Positions 1-9,005 of a stretch of DNA of 64,000 nucleotides are shown here, piece after piece. Within the stretch, counting starts at the first letter, position 1; every line of letters begins with the position of its first letter. The notes under the pieces were generated by a model, which worked only from the letters and a program-made list of their open reading frames with translations, did no database searches and had not been told where the DNA came from. The translations under genes were made by a program, and so were the position numbers. Source of the stretch: Arenibacter algicola (GTDB lineage: Bacteria; Bacteroidota; Bacteroidia; Flavobacteriales; Flavobacteriaceae); assembly GCF_018860365.1 (NCBI RefSeq), contig NZ_JAHKPO010000023.1, positions 62,001-126,000 on the forward strand, read 5' to 3'.

Positions 1-252
1 GAACCGGATACCATTCCGGTTATTCAGGCCGGGGGCAGTACAAAGATACAGGCTACCATTAAATCGGCCGATAAGGCCATTCCCGGGGATTACCTGCCCA
101 AGATTACGGCCAAGACCCCAGAGGCCACTTCAACCGCTTCTTTTAGGATTATGGTAAAGACACCTTTATTATGGGGTTGGCTCGGGATCTTTATCATCTT
201 AGGGACCTTGGGGGGAATTTATTATCTGTTTAGAAAATACGGTAGAAGGTAA
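1..252 (+). CDS. NEW3-domain-like membrane-anchored protein, C-terminal part only
   Basis: An open frame enters from the left edge and stops at 250-252, giving 83 visible residues. They show a beta-rich Ig-like segment (IPGDYLPKITAKTPEATSTA), one transmembrane helix (about residues 58-75) and a basic cytoplasmic tail ending in GRR. This is the usual C-terminal layout of NEW3-domain proteins (COG1470 type), which often precede an ABC ATPase and permease. Its stop overlaps the start of the next gene (TAATG at 250-254), so the two are translationally coupled. The role is probably as the extracytoplasmic part of that ABC system; the substrate cannot be told. The start lies outside the window. Confidence 0.7.
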   Translation, partial: EPDTIPVIQAGGSTKIQATIKSADKAIPGDYLPKITAKTPEATSTASFRIMVKTPLLWGWLGIFIILGTLGGIYYLFRKYGRR

Positions 253-1223
253 TGGCGGAAAATAGTATAGATATAAAGGGATTGACCAAAAAATACGGCG
301 AGCATATAGCGGTTAACAAATTAAACCTCACTATAGAAAAGGGCGAAATATTTGGTCTCTTAGGACCTAACGGGGCGGGGAAATCAACAACAATTCTTAT
401 GATTCTTGGACTGACCGAGGTGGATTCGGGGAGCGTAAAGGTATGTGGAATAGACAGTAGCAGGTACCCGCTGGAGGTGAAAAGAAAAGTAGGATATCTA
501 CCGGAAGATGTGGGTTTTTACAACGATTATACAGGATTGCAGAATCTTATATACGTTGCCCGTTTAAACAACATCCCAGAGGAAGAGGCCAAGAAGACGG
601 CTTTGGAGATATTGGCAGAGGTGGGGTTGAAGGATGTGAAGGATAGTAAGGTAGCCAGCTATTCCCGGGGAATGCGTCAACGCCTTGGTTTGGCGGATGT
701 GCTCATAAAAAACCCCGAGGTAATTATATTGGACGAGCCAACTCTAGGCCTTGATCCGGAAGGGGTAAAAAAGTTTCTACAGCTCATTGTCCGCCTAAGC
801 AGAAAAAAAGGAATAACCGTTTTGTTCTCCTCCCATCATTTGCACCAGATTCAACAGGTATGTGATCGGGTGGGGATTTTCGTGAAAGGTAAAATGCTGG
901 CAGAAGGCAAAATTAGCTCCTTGGCCCAACAGTTGTTTTCCAAAAACGCCTTCACCTTGGAAGGGGGAATATCCACGGTGGCACAGGATGTTAAACCTTC
1001 CTTGTCATTAAAGGAGTTGGTTCACAAAATAAAAGCGATACCCGAGGTTGAACATGTAGAATTAAAGGAGAGAAAATTTATGGTAGAGTCCCATAGGGAT
1101 GTCTCTGCTGAATTGTCCAGACTAGTAGTACAGTCGGGATATGGTCTTAATTTCCTTAGTAAAAAGGAATACGGTTTGGACGATATTTATTATCAATATT
1201 TTCAAGAAGACAAAAACACATGA
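252..1223 (+). CDS. ABC transporter ATP-binding protein
   Basis: A 323-residue cytoplasmic ATPase of the ABC-2 type. Visible motifs are Walker A GPNGAGKST (about residue 38), the signature region YSRGMRQRLGL, Walker B VIILDEPTLGLDP and the switch His in SSHH. About 90 residues after the ATPase core form the C-terminal extension common in ABC-2 ATPases. It starts inside the stop of the NEW3-type gene and its own end overlaps the permease start by 4 bases (ATGA, 1220-1223), so the three form one coupled operon. It would power export or membrane processing by the neighbouring permease. The substrate is unknown. Confidence 0.9.
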   Translation: MAENSIDIKGLTKKYGEHIAVNKLNLTIEKGEIFGLLGPNGAGKSTTILMILGLTEVDSGSVKVCGIDSSRYPLEVKRKVGYLPEDVGFYNDYTGLQNLIYVARLNNIPEEEAKKTALEILAEVGLKDVKDSKVASYSRGMRQRLGLADVLIKNPEVIILDEPTLGLDPEGVKKFLQLIVRLSRKKGITVLFSSHHLHQIQQVCDRVGIFVKGKMLAEGKISSLAQQLFSKNAFTLEGGISTVAQDVKPSLSLKELVHKIKAIPEVEHVELKERKFMVESHRDVSAELSRLVVQSGYGLNFLSKKEYGLDDIYYQYFQEDKNT

Positions 1224-2296
1224 AAAATAAAGTTTTAAGAGTGGGGATATCAAAATTAAACGAATTAAAACTTCGCGAGTGGACCTCTAACTTGCACTCC
1301 TTGGTATTTAGGGATGACGATGCGGGAACCAGTAAAGGGAATTTTCCTTGGGCTCCCTTTAAGGCGATGGTACAAAAGGAAATTTCCGACCATTTTAGGA
1401 ACTGGCGTTTTATAATTTTATTTGTCATTATTTCACTGGCCTGTATGGCAACGTTGTTTTCTACTATGGCCGATGGCATGAAGGCCATTGCGGCAGATAG
1501 TTCAGGAAATAGCTTTTTTTTCTTGAACTTATTTACAAAATCCAATGGTACCCTGCCGCCTTTTTTTGGATTTGTGGGATTCCTCGGCCCCTTATTCGGA
1601 ATAAGTTTGGGGTTCGATGCCATTAGTTCGGAACAACAAAGGGGAACTTTGAGTAGGGTAATGGCGCAACCCGTTCCCAGGGATAGCATACTTAATGCCA
1701 AATTTTTGGCAGGTATAGTTGTAATCAGCGTGATGTTTTTTACATTGAGTTTTCTGGTTTTGGGCTCGGGGCTGATAGCCCTGGGAATACCACCCACTGC
1801 GGAAGAATTTATGCGGATAATGGTATATACCGTACTTAGTATAGTCTATGTGTCCTTTTGGTTGAACCTTTCTATTCTGTTTTCGGTCCGATTTAAACAA
1901 TCTGCCACTTCCGCTTTGTTGGGGATAGCGGTATGGTTGTTCTGTACCATTTTTTATCCTTTGATTGCCAACATGATCATAAAGGCATATGAACCATCAA
2001 AATTCGCCTCCCCCAAAGCCATTTACTTCTATGAAAAACTGAAGTTCTATCTGGGACAGATCATGCCAAATGAGTTGTTTGATGGAATTACCTCCGCCAT
2101 TTTGGTACCTTCCATACGTAGTTTGGGACCACTCAGCATGGAGCAATTGCAAGGGGCCATCCCAAGTTCCCTGCCATTGGGACAGAGCATTATGTTGGTT
2201 TGGCCACAGTTTACGGGATTATTGTCGCTTACGCTGCTTTGTTTTCTGCTTTCCTACATAGTTTTTATGAAGCGGGAAATACGCTCTAGGGGATAG
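1220..2296 (+). CDS. ABC-2 type permease
   Basis: A 358-residue inner-membrane protein. A cytoplasmic N-terminus of about 60 residues is followed by the coupling-helix-like segment MVQKEISDHFRNWRF and about six transmembrane helices. A motif typical of ABC-2 permeases, SSEQQRGTLSRVMAQPVPR, lies between helices 2 and 3. It overlaps the ATPase by 4 bases and would be its membrane partner. Like NosY and other ABC-2 members it has a large loop before the last helices. It ends 35 bases from a converging gene; no strong terminator hairpin was seen in that short gap. Confidence 0.88.
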   Translation: MKNKVLRVGISKLNELKLREWTSNLHSLVFRDDDAGTSKGNFPWAPFKAMVQKEISDHFRNWRFIILFVIISLACMATLFSTMADGMKAIAADSSGNSFFFLNLFTKSNGTLPPFFGFVGFLGPLFGISLGFDAISSEQQRGTLSRVMAQPVPRDSILNAKFLAGIVVISVMFFTLSFLVLGSGLIALGIPPTAEEFMRIMVYTVLSIVYVSFWLNLSILFSVRFKQSATSALLGIAVWLFCTIFYPLIANMIIKAYEPSKFASPKAIYFYEKLKFYLGQIMPNELFDGITSAILVPSIRSLGPLSMEQLQGAIPSSLPLGQSIMLVWPQFTGLLSLTLLCFLLSYIVFMKREIRSRG

Positions 2297-2331
2297 GGAT
2301 TTTATGTAATTTGGTAGCAGGGCTTATTTTT

Positions 2332-3057
2332 TTATTCCAAACGGAAGACTTTAAAATTATCAATGGTCATATGGTTATTTACCGTCCTAAAACCAAAATA
2401 ACCGCTTGTGTATGGAGAAGGGTCATAAAAATCAATAATGCATTGGCCATCGCGGTAATATTGAATAATTCCGTCATACGCTATAATCTTGATCTTTGTG
2501 ACTTTATTTGGCTTTATCAGAAATTTTGATTCCGAAAGATCATGCTTTGGTAACAACGGTCTATCACCATTACCTAGGTACCTTCTAAAGCGGGTTTTGG
2601 TATTGTCATGTCCGCCAACTCCCATATAGTAAAGTCGTAGACTGTCATAATTGCTAAATTTTCCTCCCCTCTTTTCTGAATTGCCAAAAAGATCATTAGG
2701 ATTTTCAGGGTCCTTGGCCATCCAAAAACAATTAAGATCTGAAACACGATCTTGGGGTCCACCTTCTTCAACTACATAAGCATCATATTGGATCATAATG
2801 GGACCTTCCAGTTGTTTTTTTAACCAAATGGTACAACCGGCCACATCGGTAATTTCCAGTTTTCCTTTGGTATTGGTAACCATACCGCCGGGCATCTGCT
2901 CCACCTTCCAATTCTCCAATCCGTTTTTGAAATTATCTTTATGGAGCAATGATGCTATGGCCCGAAGAGTATCGTTAATGACTACCTTCTTTTCTGTTTG
3001 GGGATAGGCCACTGAAAGCAACATAACTAACAAAAGTGATAGGCTGGTTTGTTTCAT
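2332..3057 (-). CDS. DUF6250-like exported protein
   Basis: A 241-residue protein with a Sec signal peptide (hydrophobic residues 4-18, cleavage near YPQ). The mature part looks like a concanavalin-A-type beta sandwich. It opens with NGLENWKVEQMPGG, contains DLNCFWMAKDPENP and RLYYMGVGGHDNTKTRFRR, and ends with GYFGFRTVNNHMTIDNFKV. This pattern fits the DUF6250/DUF1961 (YesU-like) group found beside uronic-acid polysaccharide enzymes. It is the last gene of a minus-strand unit after GH88 and sulfatase (80 bases from the sulfatase). A role in binding or cleaving the same glycan is inferred from context; no catalytic residues can be assigned. Confidence 0.7.
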   Translation of the reverse strand: MKQTSLSLLLVMLLSVAYPQTEKKVVINDTLRAIASLLHKDNFKNGLENWKVEQMPGGMVTNTKGKLEITDVAGCTIWLKKQLEGPIMIQYDAYVVEEGGPQDRVSDLNCFWMAKDPENPNDLFGNSEKRGGKFSNYDSLRLYYMGVGGHDNTKTRFRRYLGNGDRPLLPKHDLSESKFLIKPNKVTKIKIIAYDGIIQYYRDGQCIIDFYDPSPYTSGYFGFRTVNNHMTIDNFKVFRLE

Positions 3058-3137
3058 AAAACTTCAATATTAGGGGCTTTATTTCCGAAGTATTCTGAAA
3101 TTAATAGCACGCCTACACTCCTCTTAAAGGTAAATTA

Positions 3138-4610
3138 CTAATTGGATTTTTGATCCCACAGTCTATAGGGATCATCATGGGCCACCATTTGTTCTAGCAG
3201 TAGTGCCTCCATTTCCTTTAATTTATCATTGTATTTGGGATTATTTGCCAGATTAGTTTGCATTTCTTCAGACTTATTATGCTCTGGTAAATATTCGTTT
3301 GGGTTTTCAGCAAGGTTAAAAAGTTGGGTTTCCCTGACTGCCCCGTCCATAACATCATACTTTATTAATTTCCAATCCCCTTTTTTCACCGTGCGCATGC
3401 CCGGTTTGGTACCTCCTGCATATACCCCGTACATTACTTCTCTTACCACCTCTTTTTCGCCTTTTAGAACTGGGACAAAGCTTTTTCCTTCCACTGTAGC
3501 AGGGGTCTCTATCCCGGCCAGTTCACATAAGGAGGGCAGCACATCCAAAAGATAAATATTTCCTTTAACGCGTTTGCCAGCTTCCAATCCGGGGCCTTTA
3601 ACAATAAAGGGTACACGCCATGTGTGCTCGTATAAATTTTGTTTTCCCATTAATCCATGGCGACCAATAGACATGCCATGGTCTGAAGTATAAATAATGT
3701 AGGTATTGTCCAGCTCACCTGAAGCCTCAAGTTTAGCCAGCACTTTATTCAATTGAATATCTATATTTTCGGAACAGGCATATTCACGACCTAATTCGTT
3801 GCGGACTGTTTGTTCATCCCTGTTTTTCCATACACCACTTACACGTTCCTCATCCCTGAGTTCCGGGTGGCCATGAAAGAAAGGATGTGCATTTAGGTAG
3901 TTTTCCTGTAATTGGGGCTGTTTTGGGCTGGCAGGGGGAAGACTATTTTGATCGGTATGGTTTGTGGCTCCGTATTTTTCCAGAAGTTCGGGGGTACCGT
4001 CGCGCGTATCGTGCGGATGCGAAAAACCAAAGTATATGAAAAAGGGGTCTTTCTCCTGGGTTTCCTCCCTATCAATTAGATAGTTTAATACTTGCTCTGC
4101 ATGCCAAGCACTTCCTGATTCTTCCGTGCCTCCACGTTTGGTGGCATCATGTACTACAGTAAACTGCTTATTGGCTGCGGCATAGGAGTTTCCTTTTTTA
4201 CAAGTGCGCATGGTTTTGTACCCGGCCCTATTAAAAACTGCAGCTATAGATTGCTGGTCTAAACTATCGGGAGCCACACTTTCTTTATATCCCGAACTTT
4301 TAGGCAAATGCCATAAGGTTCTACCGGTCATGATCATATGTCTAGATGGTGTACATACCGCACCTAATGCTGCACCCATGTGGCGGGCACTTTCAAAAAC
4401 AACACCTTGTTTGGCCAATTCGTTTATAGTTGGGGTTTCCAGAATGGAATTGGGGTCATACGTCTTTAGATCGAAGGGAGATTGATCATCGACCAATACG
4501 AAGAGGAAGTTTGGTTTTTTTTGGGTCTTGTCTTTTTTTGGGGCACAGCCCACAACAAGAATCGCTGCTATGGCTACCGCAAAGGCGGTATATATTGGTT
4601 TTCTATTCAT
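3138..4610 (-). CDS. Family S1 sulfatase (formylglycine-dependent, Cys type) lipoprotein
   Basis: A 490-residue sulfatase with a lipoprotein signal (lipobox LVVGC, Cys22). The metal-binding DD pair is at residues 41-42, and the maturation motif CTPSRHMIMTG begins at Cys86, the residue converted to formylglycine. A second metal and substrate region reads TSDHGMSIGRHGLMGKQ, followed by EHTWRVPFIVKGPG. It should remove sulfate esters from a polysaccharide or oligosaccharide at the outer membrane or in the periplasm. It lies 26 bases after a GH88 gene, which points to a sulfated uronic-acid glycan. No anaerobic sulfatase-maturing enzyme is in the window, and the only FGE-like gene nearby lacks its catalytic cysteines. 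The exact S1 subfamily is not clear by eye. Confidence 0.92.
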   Translation of the reverse strand: MNRKPIYTAFAVAIAAILVVGCAPKKDKTQKKPNFLFVLVDDQSPFDLKTYDPNSILETPTINELAKQGVVFESARHMGAALGAVCTPSRHMIMTGRTLWHLPKSSGYKESVAPDSLDQQSIAAVFNRAGYKTMRTCKKGNSYAAANKQFTVVHDATKRGGTEESGSAWHAEQVLNYLIDREETQEKDPFFIYFGFSHPHDTRDGTPELLEKYGATNHTDQNSLPPASPKQPQLQENYLNAHPFFHGHPELRDEERVSGVWKNRDEQTVRNELGREYACSENIDIQLNKVLAKLEASGELDNTYIIYTSDHGMSIGRHGLMGKQNLYEHTWRVPFIVKGPGLEAGKRVKGNIYLLDVLPSLCELAGIETPATVEGKSFVPVLKGEKEVVREVMYGVYAGGTKPGMRTVKKGDWKLIKYDVMDGAVRETQLFNLAENPNEYLPEHNKSEEMQTNLANNPKYNDKLKEMEALLLEQMVAHDDPYRLWDQKSN

Positions 4611-4636
4611 AATTATTGGATTGGACTGTAATTTTT

Positions 4637-5887
4637 TTATTTGGTTTTGGTTACAAGGGATGCGGTCAAAGGAATTCCGTTCTTAAGCTTTTTTAACCTT
4701 AGCAATGCTTCCACGTAATAGTAATCTGCGTAGTTAATGGAATAGTCAATTTCGCTGCCATTGGGTTTATGGCCAGTGGAATGCAGTAAAAATGCTGAAT
4801 TTTTATCTTGGCTTTGGTAGGTGTTGGATAGTTCTACAAGCATTTTTTCGGCTTTGTCCAAATAATTTTTGGCAAGAACTGAATCTTTGGTGAAGGTAGA
4901 AAGTTCCAAAAGCGCTGATGAGACCAAGGCTGCTGCCGAGGCATCCCTTGGTTCGTTGGGAATGTTGGGGGCATTAAAATCCCAATAAGGGATAAGGTCA
5001 TTAGGTAGGCGGTCCAGATAAGCCTTTGCGGTCTTTTGGGCAAGGTCCAGATACTTCTCATCCCGTACTTCCCTGTACACCATGGTATAGCCATAAATAG
5101 CCCAACCCTGTCCGCGGGCCCACATACTATCGTCGGCATATCCTTGATGGGTAACCCCTTTAATTTTTTCCCCTGTTTCCCGGTCGTATACCACTACATG
5201 ATAGGAAGTATAATCTGGTCTAAAATGATTTTTCATGGTTTTATCGGCATGACTTACTGCAATGTCATATAAGGATTTGTCACCGCCATTTTTTGAAGCC
5301 CAGAACAAAAGTTCCAAGTTAATCATGTTATCCATAATGGTATTGTGCTGCGGCCATTCCATATTGGGAACTTCTCGTGGCCATGAGAGAATAGTACCTA
5401 CATTTGGATTGAACAAAGTAGCCAAGGTATCCGCGGTTTTAAGTATAATTTCCTTGTATTCAGGATTTCCAGTTAGTCTATATCCATTTCCAAAACTGTT
5501 GAAGACCTGAAAACCAAGATCATGATCCAATGCCGGAGTAACCGAAAGGGGGGTGAGATACCTACTGTATGTGTCGGCTTGTTCCTTCCATTTTTGATCA
5601 TTGGTATTTTCATAGAGATACCACAGGGTTCCCGGCCAAAAACCACTGGTCCAATCCTTATAGTTTATAAATCGCCATTCTTGGCTATCGGGGGCTATGT
5701 TTCTTGGAAGGCTCTTGCCATCTTTGGGTATAAGAGTCAAGGTCTTGGTAGCTTGTTGCGCACAATAAGAAAGTTGCTTATCAATATTAAAGGTTTGGAC
5801 ATTGCTTTTTTTAGGTTTTTTATTGCCACAACCTATTGCAAGGGATAATATAACTATGGAAGTCAGTATTTGTATTTTATTGGTCAT
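4637..5887 (-). CDS. GH88 unsaturated uronyl hydrolase lipoprotein
   Basis: A 416-residue lipoprotein (lipobox LAIGC, Cys20) with an (alpha/alpha)6-barrel sequence. Family marks are DWTSGFWPGTLWYLYENT, DHDLGFQVFNSFGNGYRLTG, NTIMDNMINLELLFWAS and ADDSMWARGQGWAIYGY. The Asp in DLGF and the Asp in MDNM correspond to the two catalytic Asp residues of unsaturated glucuronyl hydrolases. The enzyme removes the 4,5-unsaturated uronic acid left at the non-reducing end by a polysaccharide lyase. It is first in a minus-strand unit with a sulfatase and a DUF6250-like gene. No polysaccharide lyase is in the window, so the lyase must be encoded elsewhere. Confidence 0.93.
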   Translation of the reverse strand: MTNKIQILTSIVILSLAIGCGNKKPKKSNVQTFNIDKQLSYCAQQATKTLTLIPKDGKSLPRNIAPDSQEWRFINYKDWTSGFWPGTLWYLYENTNDQKWKEQADTYSRYLTPLSVTPALDHDLGFQVFNSFGNGYRLTGNPEYKEIILKTADTLATLFNPNVGTILSWPREVPNMEWPQHNTIMDNMINLELLFWASKNGGDKSLYDIAVSHADKTMKNHFRPDYTSYHVVVYDRETGEKIKGVTHQGYADDSMWARGQGWAIYGYTMVYREVRDEKYLDLAQKTAKAYLDRLPNDLIPYWDFNAPNIPNEPRDASAAALVSSALLELSTFTKDSVLAKNYLDKAEKMLVELSNTYQSQDKNSAFLLHSTGHKPNGSEIDYSINYADYYYVEALLRLKKLKNGIPLTASLVTKTK

Positions 5888-6351
5888 TATTTAATGGTTA
5901 GTCTTTTGTGATATTTAGTTAAGAATTGGTCTTTAATTGGTCATTACAATAGGATATGGATACACCGAGTGTGATTATTGGGTTGATACTCTTGTAAAAT
6001 GTTTGGTGATTATTCGATTGGATTTTCATAATATTCCAAAGTTAATTCAATTTTCTAAATAATTTTTTGCGACTCCCATCCTGATCTCATTCTTAAATAT
6101 GGTTTAATTAGTAAGCAAGGAGTACCTATATTTTAGGTATAGTGGCATGGATTTCTACCAATGTAAAATTCCGTTGTCGCTATGTTACTTAAATATGTAT
6201 ATTTAAAAGTACAATTTCTCTTGATCATCGCTGGCCTAGTAAACATGCAATTGGTTGGCAGGCGCTTGTGTCTTCATAAGCACTATATCCTCTAAAAATA
6301 GGATTTTAAGTGAGCGGGAATAATTAATTGCTAACGGTCTTCTTTATCCAA
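5888..6351. other. Divergent intergenic region between GH88 and the lactonase gene
   Basis: About 460 bases, AT-rich, with no convincing gene. It must hold the promoters of two divergent units. The only structure I can point to is the palindrome at 6189-6206, listed separately. A TTG at 6328 in frame with the downstream gene is less likely as a start than the ATG codons at 6352 and 6358, because a normal lipoprotein signal begins there. Confidence 0.6.
6189..6206. promoter_or_regulatory. AT-rich palindrome, possible operator
   Basis: TTAAATAT-GT-ATATTTAA is a perfect inverted repeat with 8-bp arms and a 2-base centre. It lies about 145 bases upstream of the lactonase lipoprotein start and 300 bases upstream of the GH88 start. 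Position and symmetry fit an operator, but AT-rich palindromes also arise by chance and no regulator gene is nearby. Confidence 0.3.
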
Positions 6352-7323
6352 ATGAAAATGAATTACAAGTCAAGTTCTTTTATTAAATGCCAACTGTCCG
6401 CCTTTTGTTTAGTACTATCTATTGTAGGATGTAAGGAAAAACGGGAAAATACCGCGAAAAAAGGCTCTGAGGATATTGGTGTTGAGCAAAAAAAGGGATT
6501 GTACCAAAGTAGGGAATTTACCAAACCTGCCCTATTTCCGTCTGGAATTGAAGGTCCTGCGGTGGATGCCGGCGGGGTATTGTATGCCGTTAATTTTGAA
6601 AGGACGGGAACCATTGGTAGGGTTGATTCCATAGGCGAAGCATCCCTATTTGTTAATCTCCCCGAGGGTAGTATTGGTAATGGAATCCGTTTCAATAGCA
6701 AGGGCGATATGTTCATAGCAGATTATACAAAACATAACATATTAAAGGTGGACATGGATTCTAAAGAGATTAGTGTTTTTGCCCATAATGAAGCCATGAA
6801 CCAGCCGAATGATGTTGCAATAATGGACAATGATATACTTTTCGCCAGTGATCCCGACTGGAAAAATTCGAAGGGACAAATATGGAGAATAGATACCGAT
6901 GGTACCGTAACTCTATTGGAAGGGAATATGGGAACCACCAACGGGATAGAGGTTAGTCCGGACAACAAAACACTTTATGTAAACGAATCGGTGCAACGCA
7001 ATGTTTGGGCCTACGACCTTTCTCCAACTGGGGAAATAAGCAATAAGCGCCTGCTTATTAAATTTGAGGATTTCGGAATGGATGGTATGCGCACGGATGT
7101 AAAAGGTAATCTTTACATCACTCGGCATGGAAAAGGAACTGTGGTCAAGGTGTCGCCCCAAGGCGAAATTCTAAAGGAAATCCAGTTAAAGGGCAAAACC
7201 CCTTCCAATATTGCCTTTGGAGGAAAAGACGGTACTATGGCCTTTATAACACTTCAGGACAATGGTAATTTTGAAACCTTTGAGACAGAACATCCAGGAA
7301 GGGAATTTGTAATGAATAAGTAG
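6352..7323 (+). CDS. SMP-30/gluconolactonase-like lipoprotein
   Basis: About 323 residues with a lipoprotein signal (LSIVGC, Cys27 from the ATG at 6352; an ATG at 6358 is also possible). The rest is a six-bladed beta-propeller of the SMP-30/LRE type. Metal and catalytic positions of the family are visible: Glu in GIEGPAVDAGG, Asn in TTNGIEVSPDNKTLYVNES, and Asp in FGMDGMRTDVKGNLYITRHG. Family members hydrolyse sugar-acid lactones. The lipid anchor places it in the periplasm or at the outer membrane, unlike the cytosolic forms. It leads a same-strand series with RidA-like, RraA-like, NTF2-like and BASS transporter genes, suggesting sugar-acid or keto-acid processing outside the cytoplasm. Confidence 0.88.
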   Translation: MKMNYKSSSFIKCQLSAFCLVLSIVGCKEKRENTAKKGSEDIGVEQKKGLYQSREFTKPALFPSGIEGPAVDAGGVLYAVNFERTGTIGRVDSIGEASLFVNLPEGSIGNGIRFNSKGDMFIADYTKHNILKVDMDSKEISVFAHNEAMNQPNDVAIMDNDILFASDPDWKNSKGQIWRIDTDGTVTLLEGNMGTTNGIEVSPDNKTLYVNESVQRNVWAYDLSPTGEISNKRLLIKFEDFGMDGMRTDVKGNLYITRHGKGTVVKVSPQGEILKEIQLKGKTPSNIAFGGKDGTMAFITLQDNGNFETFETEHPGREFVMNK

Positions 7324-7577
7324 ATTTTAAGTATCTATTATAGCAGTAATACCAATGTATGGTTGTTTTGGTAGGATCTGCCAAGGCTCTAAAATTCTGG
7401 TTTCCTAATATGTGGTTCAACAATTGTATGGGCAGTTAATTTAGGATGGAGAAATTTTCATATATTCATGTTTCCGGCAATAGATTGTTCAAAAACAAGC
7501 GTTTACGGGTTTGGAGTATCATTGTCCACAATTCAAAATATTAATACAGAACACAGATAATCATAAATTTTTAAACC

Positions 7578-8054
7578 ATGGAAAACAAAACAACAAGAAG
7601 AGCATCTTTTAAAAAATTAGGAATGGGATTGGCAGCTATGTTTGGAATAGGCGCCACCGCTAGGGCAATGGACGGGGGTTCAAAACCAAAAAAAGAAGTC
7701 GTAGGTGACATCGTTATGGATCAGGATATTCCATTATTTTCAGGAGGCGTAAAACACGGGAATACTCTTTATATTGCTGGTAAAGGCGCACATGTGGAAC
7801 CTTTTGAGATCAAGGCACATACCGAAATTGTATTGCAAGAGTTGGAAAAGGAACTGAAAAAACATGGTTCTTCCATGGAAAAGGTGCTCAAGGTGAATGT
7901 TTATTTGGCAGATTTGGCAGATTATAAGGGAATGAACGAGGTGTTTAGGGGCCGTTTCGGACCAAACCCTCCAGTAAGGACCACCGTGGCTACCTATGGG
8001 GGAGTACCTGGTAATTCTTTGGTTGAAATGGACTGTATAGCTGCACTGGACTAA
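7578..8054 (+). CDS. RidA-family protein with Tat signal
   Basis: A 158-residue protein. Residues 1-32 form a twin-arginine-type signal (RRASFKKLG then a hydrophobic stretch ending near ATARA). The remainder is a YjgF/YER057c/UK114 (RidA) domain, with the conserved Arg in VRTTVATYGG and the C-terminal Glu in LVEMDCIAALD. Classical RidA is cytosolic and hydrolyses reactive enamine or imine intermediates, so an exported copy is unusual. It is followed after 24 bases by an RraA-like gene with a Sec signal. A role in deaminating or clearing intermediates of the same periplasmic pathway is inference. Confidence 0.88.
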   Translation: MENKTTRRASFKKLGMGLAAMFGIGATARAMDGGSKPKKEVVGDIVMDQDIPLFSGGVKHGNTLYIAGKGAHVEPFEIKAHTEIVLQELEKELKKHGSSMEKVLKVNVYLADLADYKGMNEVFRGRFGPNPPVRTTVATYGGVPGNSLVEMDCIAALD

Positions 8055-8078
8055 AAGAGGTATAAACATTTAAGGATT

Positions 8079-9005
8079 ATGAAGTTCAATATAATTTTAC
8101 AGTTCCTTTGCTTTCTTACACTGAATTCCGTTGTTTTTGGACAGACCATTCCCAAGGAGGAATTGATTTTCCTGACCTCCGAATGGAAAGGGGAACGCTT
8201 TGATGACGGCCGCCCAAAAATTCCGGACGATCTTTTGGAACGGGCAAAAAAAATTGGTATCGATGATGCATGGACGGTCCTTGAAAACGAAGGATATAAA
8301 AATCAGTTCGAGGGCAATTGGAAAATGGTACACGATGAGGTTCCTGTTGTAGGCAGGGCACTTACTGCCCTGTTTATGCCCAGTAGGCCCGATGTGGAAA
8401 AAAATATCAAGGAAAGGGGAATAAATTCGCAGGGTAGGAAGGGAAATACCAATTCATGGCCCATTGAGGTACTCACTAAAGGCGACGTTTATGTGGCCGA
8501 TAGCTTTGGCAAAATCGATGCAGGTACACTTATAGGTGCTACCCTAGCAACTTCCATTTACAGTAAGTCGGGCAATGGAGTGGTTTTTAATGGCAGTGCA
8601 AGGGATCTGGAAAGCATAAGCCAGATAAAAGGATTCAATGCCTTTGTAAGGGATTTTCACCCATCTTTTTTGGAGGAAGAAGTACTTATGGGACTCAATA
8701 CCCCAATACGGATAGGCCAAGTAATGGTGTTGCCTGGAGATCTTGTCCTTGCCAAAAGGGAAGGTGTACTTTTTATTCCTGCGCATTTGGCCGAACAGGT
8801 AGTGGGTACCGCTGAATTTGTTGCTCTTAAGGACCAGTTTGGTTTTGAGATGGTAAAGACCAAAAAATATTCTACAGGAGAGATAGATAGTGATTGGAAC
8901 GAAAAGCTAAAAGCGGAATTCTTTGAATGGCTGGACAAACATCCGGAATTGGTAAAAATGTCCAAGGAAACTTTAAATAAGATTTTAAGTAAAAGGACAT
9001 GGTAA
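8079..9005 (+). CDS. RraA-family protein with signal peptide
   Basis: A 308-residue protein with a Sec signal (hydrophobic residues 5-20, cleavage near VFGQ). The RraA/HMG-aldolase domain covers about residues 50-260. It shows GDVYVADSFGKIDAGTLIGA and the family motif Gly-x3-Arg-Asp in VVFNGSARDLESI, followed by VMVLPGDLVLAKREGVLFIP. Related enzymes are 4-hydroxy-4-methyl-2-oxoglutarate/4-carboxy-4-hydroxy-2-oxoadipate aldolases or oxaloacetate decarboxylases; others inhibit RNase E in the cytosol. Export argues for a metabolic role. The extra C-terminus of about 45 residues is longer than in typical RraA (about 160-230 aa). Its stop overlaps the next gene (TAATG). Confidence 0.87.
   Translation: MKFNIILQFLCFLTLNSVVFGQTIPKEELIFLTSEWKGERFDDGRPKIPDDLLERAKKIGIDDAWTVLENEGYKNQFEGNWKMVHDEVPVVGRALTALFMPSRPDVEKNIKERGINSQGRKGNTNSWPIEVLTKGDVYVADSFGKIDAGTLIGATLATSIYSKSGNGVVFNGSARDLESISQIKGFNAFVRDFHPSFLEEEVLMGLNTPIRIGQVMVLPGDLVLAKREGVLFIPAHLAEQVVGTAEFVALKDQFGFEMVKTKKYSTGEIDSDWNEKLKAEFFEWLDKHPELVKMSKETLNKILSKRTW

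Noticed and set aside
1156-1797. A 213-codon minus-strand frame over the ABC permease
   Set aside because: Antisense to a coupled, motif-supported permease gene.
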